Shown here piece by piece: positions 1 through 5,561 of a stretch of 5,917 bases of DNA. Position 1 is the stretch's first letter. Each line of letters starts with the position of its first letter. Made by a program: the position numbers and the translations under genes. The notes beneath the pieces were generated by a model. The model was not told the origin of the DNA and made no database searches. It saw only the letters and a program-made list of their open reading frames with translations. The DNA is from G039029935 sp039029935 (GTDB lineage: Bacteria > Chloroflexota > Anaerolineae > Caldilineales > Caldilineaceae): assembly GCA_039029935.1 (NCBI GenBank), contig JBCCFC010000892.1, positions 1-5,917 of the forward strand, read 5' to 3'.

Positions 1-14
1 TTGGCTGTGTGATT

Positions 15-45
15 TTGTCAGCAAAGTACGTTACATGCATATGCA
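15..45 (+). promoter_or_regulatory. Possible promoter/operator ahead of selenoprotein 1
   Basis: A TTGTCA hexamer at 15-20 is one base from the -35 consensus. The best-spaced partner (17 bp) at 38-43 is CATATG, a poor -10. The 10-bp perfect palindrome TGCATATGCA lies at 36-45 and could be a small operator. This is a weak call from consensus matching; an AT-rich AATAAT at 46-51 is an alternative -10 but is too far from TTGTCA. Confidence 0.2.
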
Positions 46-65
46 AATAATAGGAGCGACAGACT

Positions 66-1262
66 ATGGCGCGAATGAGTGACTTTCATCCAGAACTTGT
101 GACGTTTCTGCGTGACTACGAGTACGCGGACATCGAGATAAATAACGCTTGGCAAACTGGCCCATCACTACGCAATCGGCGCGTTGCACTCATATCGAGT
201 GCTGGACTGCGTCGGCGCAGTGATCGGGCCTTCACCGCGACCTCTGGCGATTATCGGATATTGCCTGTCGAAAAGCGCAATGAGATCGTGCAGGATCATA
301 TATCCACGTGGCATGACCGCACGGGCTTCAGTCAGGACCTGAACGTTATCCTTCCCCTTGAATGCTTAACACAAATGGCGGAAGCTGGCGAGATTGGATC
401 GGTAGCGCAGTACCACTACTCGTTTATGGGCGCGGTGAGTCCAACAAAAATGGAATCGGCCGCGCGTAAGCTGGCAACACTTCTGCATGGTGATGGCGTC
501 GATGCGGTCGTCTTCTGCCCTGTCTGACCGCTGTGTACGTTCGCCGTGAGCGGACTTGCACACTATATCGAGGATGAGGGCATATCGACTGTGGTCGTCG
601 CACTGATTAGAGAACATGCAGAGATGATTCGCCCTCCACGAGCCTTGTGGGTTCCCTTCCCGCTCGGACGTCCTTTTGGCGCACCAAACAATGAACACCA
701 GCAACGCGAGGTGCTGCGGCAGGCACTTGCCTTGTTAGAGGCACCATCAGGCCCGGTGCTGGTTGACTTTCAGGGTGAGGATAAGGGCTTGGTAGAAGAC
801 AGCGAGATGGTGTGGGCTTGCCCAGTGCGTTTTGACACTGCCTCAGATGAGAACGAAGGGCTGAGTGAGCGGGTGGCGGCAGAGCTCGTACTGTTGCGAC
901 CTTGGTACGACCTTGCCCTAGAACAACGGGGGCGCACCACAGTCGGTCTTGCCAGTGCCTCGGTGGACACAACTGCGGCGTGGCTGGGTGCTTTCGCAAT
1001 GGGCGAAGAGCCATCGGCACCGAGTGTGGGTGAAAGCCTCACGGATACGCTACGCTGGTCGGCGGAGGATCTCAAGTCCTTCTACTTTGAAGCGGCCACG
1101 GCGCAACCGGGAGCGACAGGCCCTGCGCTAGAAACTTGGTTTTGGGAGCAGAGTGCGGCAGGGGAAATGCTTCGAGCACTCAAGGTGCGCTGCATGGCGA
1201 ACGCGGACAAGTCCGTTCGTGACCTTGGCGAGTATATGCTCACGCCCATTGGTCTCTCCTAA
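66..1262 (+). CDS. GrdB/PrdB-like selenoprotein (glycine/betaine/D-proline reductase selenoprotein B family), Sec at codon 154
   Basis: A 398-residue product is obtained if the in-frame TGA at 525-527 is read as selenocysteine. Residues 1-153 resemble the reductase selenoprotein B family: VALISSAG near residue 40, then a hydrophobic segment ending GDGVDAVVFCPV just before the TGA. The redox site would be C151-P-V-U154-P-L-C157, with both CxxU and UxxC spacing. Reading continues in the same frame into HYIEDEGISTVVVAL and WVPFPLGRPFGAPN (about 195-208), also typical of PrdB-like proteins. The part after about residue 275 (RPWYD; DLKSFYFEAA at 335-344; WFWEQSAAG at 358-366) extends beyond the roughly 240-residue PrdB I remember and looks like an extra C-terminal module. 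Many relatives carry Cys at this position. The start at 66 has AGGAG at 52-56, 9 nt upstream. No partner reductase subunits are nearby, so the substrate is unknown. The alternative is a gene broken by a nonsense mutation; the clean 244-codon continuation and the hairpin argue against that. Confidence 0.85.
525..563 (+). promoter_or_regulatory. Sec codon (TGA) and candidate bacterial SECIS hairpin of selenoprotein 1
   Basis: The TGA at 525-527 is followed by a hairpin. Bases 539-544 (GUUCGC) pair with 550-555 (GCGGAC), six pairs including one U-G, around the loop CGUGA at 545-549. A further GUGU/ACAC pairing (533-536 with 560-563) can close it below. The apical loop begins 17 nt after the TGA and has G in its second position, which fits the known bacterial SECIS pattern (short loop, G among the first two loop bases, loop about 16-37 nt after UGA). 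A competing fold pairs CCGCU at 528-532 with AGCGG at 549-553. Pairings were drawn by hand and no folding energy was computed. Confidence 0.65.
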
Positions 1263-1370
1263 GCTCGTCTGCATTATGGGATACGCGCTTTTGCCCCACG
1301 TATGATCGCACAAGATACCATTGGTTATGTTGTGAATATGTAATGGTCAGCAACACCTTGCACAGTCATC

Positions 1371-1447
1371 GTAGGGGCGTACCCTTGCGGTCGCCCTGGC
1401 TGCACACGAGGGCGACCGCAAGGGTCGGGAACCCTCTGGGTGCCTAC
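1371..1447. repeat. REP/MITE-like palindromic element
   Basis: The 17-base arm ACCCTTGCGGTCGCCCT at 1381-1397 is the exact reverse complement of 1409-1425, with an 11-base loop between. The outer edges GTAGG (1371-1375) and CCTAC (1443-1447) are also complementary, so the whole unit is a nested palindrome opening GTAGGGGCG. Palindromes opening this way recur as dispersed REP-like elements in several environmental bacterial genomes (recalled, not searched). No T-run follows the stem, so it is not a classical intrinsic terminator, although it could stabilise or attenuate transcripts. It sits in the 265-bp gap between selenoprotein 1 and the peptidase gene; I see no gene in that gap. Confidence 0.75.
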
Positions 1448-1527
1448 TCTTGTATTGATCCCCCTTTTGGGAAGTGTTTCTGGGTAATTATTTTTTGCGA
1501 AATGGTCGAAAGTGAGTTAAAGGCGTG

Positions 1528-2976
1528 ATGAAAAGGATACTTATCATAATTGGTGTTTTTCTACTAACCAATGTCGTCGTCACTGCAATCGGTGTGGGTC
1601 TATTCTTTTGGCGGTTTGTGCCACGTATACCCGCGGTTGATTTCCCAACGCCACAAGACCAGACAGAAGCGCGGGACCAAGATTTAACCTACCTGCTCAA
1701 CCTGACGTCCATTGACCACAGTTTTTCCAAGGAGGCGGAAGCACAATTTCAGGCGCATGTAGAACAGATGCATGAACAGGTCAGTTCCATGAGTGATGCT
1801 GAATTTGCGATGGAGGTTGCGGCGTCTGTTGCGCTGGCTGATAACGGTCATACCAATGTGAGAATTGCATATTTGGCAGATCAGTTAAACAGCCTACCTT
1901 TGCGTTTCTTCTGGTTTGATGATGGCCTCTACATCGTCCGCGCACATGCAGAGTTTGCAGCGTTCATCGGTGCGCAGGTCGTTGCCTATGATGGCACTCC
2001 ACCAGAGGAGATCGTACAGCATCTCAAGCAGTACTATGGTGGCAATGAACCGAATGTTCGCTTTAACAGCCCCTATTTCTTTGCGTCTCCAGCAGCCATG
2101 CATGGTCTGGGCGTGGCAACCAACCCCGATCAGGTTTCGCTTACGCTCCGGTTGATGGATGGGAAAACACAGGAGACCACAGTTCTGGTGGAAGAGAAGC
2201 AAACAGAGACGATGCGTGTGGTTGACCATGCGCTTGCCAAGAATGCGAAAGAAGAGGTTGAAAGCGGGAATGATTGGCGCTTTCTTGATCCGGAAATGGT
2301 CACGTTAGCGCACTATGGGATGCATCCTGAAAAGCAGTTATGGACAGATGAATTACCCAATGATGGCTTCTACATCCGCATGAGAATTACGCTGGACGCG
2401 GACGATGTATCCCTTTCAAAATGGCTGGCGGACATCCAAGAACAGTTGAAAAGTATCCCTGTAGAATATCTTGTCCTTGATATGCGGTCGAATCCAGGTG
2501 GGGACTACACAAAGACGAGAACCTTTGCCAAAGCCATTGCCAATCTCGTGAAACCAGATGGTCGTATTTACACGTTAACCGATGGTGGCACGTTTTCAGC
2601 CGCAGTGGTGACAGCCGCCTTTGCAAAACATGGTGCCAGCAGCAAAGGTAACAGAAGCCAAATTGTTGGCTCACAGATGGGTGACAGAGAGCAATTCTGG
2701 GCTGAAGGTGGCGGCGTATTGACACTACCCAACTCAGGGGTCAAGGTGTCGGTATCAACAGGCTATCATGATTGGGAAAATGGTTGTACCGATTGGCGTC
2801 GTTGCTATTGGCTAAACATTGTGATGGGTGTTGCAGCGGGCAAACTCGACCCAGATATCAACGCACCCCTTACCTTTGCTGATTACTCAAGTGGTATAGA
2901 CACAACCATGCAGGCGGTTTTTGAAGCAGAAGCTGTCTATTCTGTGGATTCCCATTTTGACAGGAATGATGAGTAG
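1528..2976 (+). CDS. Membrane-anchored S41-family (tail-specific/tricorn-like) peptidase
   Basis: This 482-residue protein starts with K2-R3 followed by one hydrophobic helix (about residues 4-28), so it is probably anchored in the membrane with the rest outside the cytoplasm. S41 hallmarks are present: DNGHTNV with H108, a PDZ-like stretch (LPLRFFWFDDGLYIVRA, then IGAQVVAYDG, about 123-156), LDMRSNPGG at 317-325, and TDGGTFSAA with probable nucleophile S357. In CtpA/Prc the general-base lysine follows the serine by about 25 residues; here that stretch reads VGSQMGDREQ with no lysine, so a Ser-His-Glu arrangement as in tricorn-like members, using H108, fits better. C420 and C426 could form a disulfide. 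AAAGG at 1519-1523 favours ATG 1528; GTG at 1525 would add one residue. The substrate is unknown, and the gene appears transcribed alone. Confidence 0.85.
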   Translation: MKRILIIIGVFLLTNVVVTAIGVGLFFWRFVPRIPAVDFPTPQDQTEARDQDLTYLLNLTSIDHSFSKEAEAQFQAHVEQMHEQVSSMSDAEFAMEVAASVALADNGHTNVRIAYLADQLNSLPLRFFWFDDGLYIVRAHAEFAAFIGAQVVAYDGTPPEEIVQHLKQYYGGNEPNVRFNSPYFFASPAAMHGLGVATNPDQVSLTLRLMDGKTQETTVLVEEKQTETMRVVDHALAKNAKEEVESGNDWRFLDPEMVTLAHYGMHPEKQLWTDELPNDGFYIRMRITLDADDVSLSKWLADIQEQLKSIPVEYLVLDMRSNPGGDYTKTRTFAKAIANLVKPDGRIYTLTDGGTFSAAVVTAAFAKHGASSKGNRSQIVGSQMGDREQFWAEGGGVLTLPNSGVKVSVSTGYHDWENGCTDWRRCYWLNIVMGVAAGKLDPDINAPLTFADYSSGIDTTMQAVFEAEAVYSVDSHFDRNDE

Positions 2977-3033
2977 AAACTGCAAACATAGCGACATTAT
3001 TGCATCCGAGTTCCCATCATCCTTATTTATAGC

Positions 3034-3121
3034 GAGGTAAGTAATGGATAACAAAGATATAGAAAACAGACTATTCAACGCTGGGAATGGTGCATTTGCT
3101 ATTCGCACATCCTTTTATTGA
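3034..3121 (+). other. Short ORF with strong RBS, likely the true N-terminus of the next gene (frame displaced by one base)
   Basis: GAGG at 3034-3037 lies 6 nt before ATG 3044, the best ribosome binding site in this stretch. The ORF from 3044 has 25 codons (begins MDNKDIENRLFNAG) and ends at TGA 3119-3121. The downstream membrane-protein frame is displaced by one base. Removing one T from the TTTT run at 3112-3115 would fuse both into one protein of about 96 residues. The TGA is not a Sec candidate, since in-frame reading stops again after 11 codons with no Cys. Alternatives are a genuine leader peptide, a programmed +1 shift, or a sequencing error. Confidence 0.45.
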
Positions 3122-3335
3122 CCAAATTCCCTTAGTCGAACCCTTTTTTCCTAAGGACGAAATAATTTGGGACGTCTACCTCTTTACCGTTGCATTGCTC
3201 ATTATTATTATTTTGTCTCCCAGTATTGAACAAGTGAAAGCAAAAGATCTTGAGATCAAAGTTCAAGCCCCTGTAGATATTAAGATAGTCCCTTCTTCGG
3301 CTTACATAGAACAAGCAATTGGGGATTTACAATAA
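3087..3335 (+). CDS. Hypothetical small single-helix membrane protein, possibly 5'-frameshifted
   Basis: I do not recognise this 82-residue product. It has one clear hydrophobic helix (about residues 27-45, containing VALLIIIIL), followed by a charged segment (EQVKAKDLEIKVQ) and an acidic C-terminus. The ATG at 3087 has no usable Shine-Dalgarno, because GGGA abuts the start codon, whereas ATG 3044 in another frame is well placed. The real protein therefore probably begins MDNKDIENRL and enters this frame near 3112-3121. Base composition is visibly more AT-rich than the flanking genes, which may mean a different origin or weak constraint. Confidence 0.45.
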   Translation: MVHLLFAHPFIDQIPLVEPFFPKDEIIWDVYLFTVALLIIIILSPSIEQVKAKDLEIKVQAPVDIKIVPSSAYIEQAIGDLQ

Positions 3336-3356
3336 GATTGGACAGTGTATGCCCAT

Positions 3357-3386
3357 TTGCAAAACGTTTTAATCATTCTGTATAAT
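3357..3386 (+). promoter_or_regulatory. Sigma-70-type promoter for selenoprotein 2
   Basis: TTGCAA at 3357-3362 (4 of 6 to the -35 consensus) and a perfect TATAAT at 3381-3386 are separated by 18 bp. Transcription would start near 3393. The -10 box overlaps the ATG at 3385, so that ATG would be upstream of the transcript and could not be the start codon, which supports translation from 3490 after a leader of about 97 nt. Confidence 0.5.
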
Positions 3387-3429
3387 GCCATTGTTCTCTA
3401 TATCAATTTTTTTAGCAGCCAACGTTTCA

Positions 3430-3449
3430 GCCGATGGTGGTCTATCGGC
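3430..3449 (+). other. Small hairpin in the leader of selenoprotein 2
   Basis: GCCGAT at 3430-3435 pairs perfectly with ATCGGC at 3444-3449 around an 8-base loop (GGTGGTCT). It lies between the predicted promoter and the ATG at 3490. No T-run follows, and I recognise no riboswitch class; it could be a protein-binding site or chance. Confidence 0.3.
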
Positions 3450-3479
3450 GATTGAACAAAATCAGTTCTTTCTTTTCTT

Positions 3480-3492
3480 GGGGTATACTATG
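3480..3492 (+). promoter_or_regulatory. RBS deciding the start of selenoprotein 2
   Basis: GGGG at 3480-3483 sits 6 nt before ATG 3490. The upstream in-frame ATG at 3385 has no purine-rich site and overlaps a TATAAT box. A second in-frame ATG at 3496 is two codons further on and cannot be excluded. Confidence 0.5.
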
Positions 3493-4260
3493 ACAATGAC
3501 TCGTGAGGAACAAATTCGCGACTATAACTATGCAGATTTTGACGATAATGCGCTTGCACGCGTGATGGCGTGGATGAGCGACCAACCGCCACTGGGCAAA
3601 AAAGCACCCGACTTTCCGCTATGGCAGTTGACGGATAATGCAGACAATCCGTTGGAAGAAACAACACTGATGACGGTGATCAAGCAGCATAAGCTGACAA
3701 TCGTTGAGTTTGGCAGCTTTACCTGACCGTATTGTGGGATGGCGTCGCCATCCATGAATGAGGTTGCGGGACGGTTAGCGGACCGCGATGTTGGGTCGGT
3801 TTTCCTGTATACACATGAGGCACATCCAGGCGAAATTTATCCTGAGCATCGGACGATGGAAGACAAGATACGTGCGGCGCAGGCGTTGCGCGATCATTAT
3901 GGGGTCAATCGGCCAATTTACCTTGATGACGTTATCGGTGAACTGCACATCACCTATGGTGGCCTCGCCAATATGACATGGATTTTTAACAAGGCGGGCA
4001 TTGCGCTTTATCGTTCACATTGGACGGACGCACCGAGTACCGAAAACGCCGTTGAGTACTATCTTGACGTGCAGGAACGCCGCCGCAACCGTGAGCGTCT
4101 TGCGCCCTTCAAAGTTGAACGAATCGACTATCGCGACGTGAATAAGGAAAAGCGGCTTGAAGGGCTGGCGAAGGCAGGGCAAAAGGCGCTTGATGACTGG
4201 TTCTTATTATATGAGCAGGATAAGCTGTTCTTTAAGCCAGCCGATGATCCAGGAGCCTAA
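3490..4260 (+). CDS. Deiodinase/thioredoxin-fold-like selenoprotein, Sec at codon 79
   Basis: A 256-residue product results if the TGA at 3724-3726 is read as Sec. Residues 70-82 read TIVEFGSFT-U79-P-Y-C82; iodothyronine deiodinases and their bacterial relatives share FGS-x-T-[U/C]-P at their active site. The motif LYTHEAHPGE (106-115) matches the deiodinase EAH region, and PIYLDDVIGELHITYGG (about 142-158) followed by MTWIFNKAG matches the later strands of the redoxin fold. The thioredoxin cis-proline position appears to be alanine (A160), which is unusual. Residues 35-47 (LGKKAPDFPLWQL) look like the usual peroxiredoxin-type entry strand. The C-terminal tail after about 185 is charged and rich in Arg/Lys, with no recognised domain. 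There is no signal peptide from this start, so a cytoplasmic redox enzyme is likely. The substrate is unknown; bacterial members need not act on thyroid hormones. An alternative is a gene broken at the Cys codon. Confidence 0.88.
3724..3759 (+). promoter_or_regulatory. Sec codon (TGA) and strong bacterial SECIS hairpin of selenoprotein 2
   Basis: GGATGGC at 3737-3743 pairs perfectly with GCCATCC at 3747-3753 around the 3-base loop GUC. The loop begins 17 nt after the TGA and starts with G then U, as in the GGUC loop of the E. coli fdhF SECIS. A lower AUU/AAU pairing (3731-3733 with 3757-3759) across a 3x3 internal loop is possible. Stem length, loop size, loop G and spacing all meet the usual bacterial SECIS pattern. 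Confidence 0.8.
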
Positions 4261-4270
4261 TATAGATGTT

Positions 4271-4366
4271 CAGATAGCGGGTCGGCTAGTTAGCCAGTCA
4301 GCTTGTCAGCCAGTCAGCCAGTGTGCTGAAATGCTGACCCGCTGAAATGCTGATAAGCTGAAATAC
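4271..4366. repeat. Degenerate 8-bp tandem array (12 units, xxxxxxGC)
   Basis: Cutting this stretch into 8-mers from 4271 gives twelve units, eleven of which end in GC (4277-78, then every 8 bp to 4357-58). CAGTCAGC occurs at 4295 and 4311, TTGTCAGC at 4303, TGAAATGC at 4327 and 4343, and TGACCCGC, TGATAAGC and TGAAATAC among the rest. The left half favours CAGTCAGC-type units and the right half TGAAATGC-type units. An 11-base inverted pair with one mismatch (4276-4286 against 4333-4343) is embedded. The array fills most of the gap between selenoprotein 2 and the dehydrogenase. It is not CRISPR: there are no spacers and the units are too short. Confidence 0.8.
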
Positions 4367-4380
4367 TATAAGAGAGAACC

Positions 4381-5559
4381 ATGATGACACCATTGAGCCA
4401 AGCTCGCCTTCAAAAATATCCATCCATTAGCGACCTGCAAAAACGGGCTAAACAACGTTTGCCACTGGTTGCTTGGGAATACCTCGACATGGGCACGGGC
4501 GAAGATATTGCTGTGTCGCGCAATCGTGTGGGCTTAGATCGTGTAACGCTACAGCCGCAGTTTCTCAAGGGTCTACAGACACAGAGCACCGAAACCACAC
4601 TTTTTGGTCGAACGTACGCGGCCCCATTTGGCGTTGCCCCCGTCGGGCTTACGGGATTGATGTGGCCGAATGCGGAAAAGATTCTGGCGAAAGCGGCGGC
4701 ACAATATCAGTTCCCCTACTGCCTGAGTACCGCTGCAACGCAAACGCCTGAAACCATCGGCGCATTGGTCGACGGTATGGGTTGGTTTCAACTCTACCCA
4801 CCACGTGATGAAACCATTTGCGACGACTTGCTTAAACGCGCTCGCGATAATGACTTTCATACGCTCGTTGTCACTGCGGATGTGCCTGCTGCCAGCCGCC
4901 GTGAGCGCACTTCCCGCGCTGGCCTACGTATGCCGCCGAGTGTTACGCCTTATTTTGTTTTACAGGCATTGCAGCATCCGAAATGGACGGCTGCAACTTT
5001 GCGCAATGGGCTACCACGGTTACGAACAGTTGAAAAGTATGCTGAGGCCACCAACATTCGCAATGCGGCACGCTTTGTGGGCGAGGAATTTGGCGGCACA
5101 CTTTCGTGGGAATACCTTCAACGTGTACGTGATTTATGGGATGGTCCAATCGTACTTAAGGGCATTCTTCATCCAAGCGATGCCGAAACCGCAATTTCGA
5201 TGGGCATTGATGGCATCGGCGTTTCCAATCATGGCGGTCGTCAATTTGATGCCGCGCCAGCTGCGATTGATGTACTGCCGACCATTGCGGAGCTGGTCAA
5301 TGGCCGCGCAAAAATCATCTTCGATAGCGGCATTCGTTCTGGCGCAGATGTAATTCGCGCCCTTGCGTTGGGGGCTGATTTTGTGCTTGCGGGACGCGCC
5401 TTTATGTTTGGCGTGGCTGCATTCGGGGAATCGGGTGGTATCCACGCGGCTGAAATTTTGCTGGCCGATTTAAAAACCAACATGGCCCAGCTTGGTGTGA
5501 CCACAATTGATGAGGTGAAACAGCTTGAGCCGACCATAGACAATAACGACAAAGGATAA
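4381..5559 (+). CDS. FMN-dependent alpha-hydroxy-acid dehydrogenase/oxidase (LldD/glycolate oxidase family)
   Basis: The 392-residue length is normal for this TIM-barrel family, which oxidises L-2-hydroxy acids such as lactate, glycolate or mandelate to 2-oxo acids using FMN. Visible landmarks are the N-terminal WEYLDMGTGED with Y34 (the substrate-binding Tyr region), APFGVAPVGLTG (81-92), WFQLY with Y139, TADVP with D167, RRER at 173-176, VLKGI with K260, the catalytic SNHGGRQ (H284, R287), and the FMN-phosphate loops DSGIRSG (315-321) and LAGRAF (336-341). The segment at 182-215 (MPPSVTP onward) resembles the variable loop of LldD-type enzymes and is not strongly hydrophobic, so the protein is probably soluble or peripheral. 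The exact substrate cannot be read from sequence. ATGs occur at 4381 and 4384; a weak GAGAG at 4372-4376 precedes 4381. The next gene begins 2 bp after the stop, so the two are co-transcribed. Confidence 0.93.
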   Translation: MMTPLSQARLQKYPSISDLQKRAKQRLPLVAWEYLDMGTGEDIAVSRNRVGLDRVTLQPQFLKGLQTQSTETTLFGRTYAAPFGVAPVGLTGLMWPNAEKILAKAAAQYQFPYCLSTAATQTPETIGALVDGMGWFQLYPPRDETICDDLLKRARDNDFHTLVVTADVPAASRRERTSRAGLRMPPSVTPYFVLQALQHPKWTAATLRNGLPRLRTVEKYAEATNIRNAARFVGEEFGGTLSWEYLQRVRDLWDGPIVLKGILHPSDAETAISMGIDGIGVSNHGGRQFDAAPAAIDVLPTIAELVNGRAKIIFDSGIRSGADVIRALALGADFVLAGRAFMFGVAAFGESGGIHAAEILLADLKTNMAQLGVTTIDEVKQLEPTIDNNDKG

Positions 5560-5561
5560 CC

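Noticed and set aside
546..1262. Independent gene starting at GTG 546
   Set aside because: It lacks a ribosome binding site and shares frame with the upstream half, and the family domain spans both; it is the C-terminal part of selenoprotein 1.
1381..1425. Intrinsic terminator for selenoprotein 1
   Set aside because: The stem is strong, but no T-run follows and the repeat architecture explains it better.
1343..1528. 61-codon ORF across the intergenic palindrome
   Set aside because: It reads through both arms of the repeat, has no ribosome binding site and no protein-like pattern.
3385..3489. N-terminal extension of selenoprotein 2 from ATG 3385
   Set aside because: The ATG overlaps a perfect -10 box, has no ribosome binding site, and the extra residues look like neither a signal peptide nor the family.
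525..3726. TGA read as tryptophan or glycine by an alternative genetic code
   Set aside because: TGG is used normally for Trp, only two long genes contain an in-frame TGA, and both TGAs sit at positions known for Sec/Cys with hairpins after them. A TGA-reading tRNA-Cys remains a minor alternative.
3739..4260. Independent gene starting at ATG 3739
   Set aside because: That ATG lies inside the SECIS stem and the encoded half lacks the start of the redoxin fold; it continues the 3490 gene through the TGA.
4271..4366. CRISPR array or attachment site
   Set aside because: Units are 8 bp and contiguous with no spacers, no cas genes, and no integrase or tRNA gene nearby.
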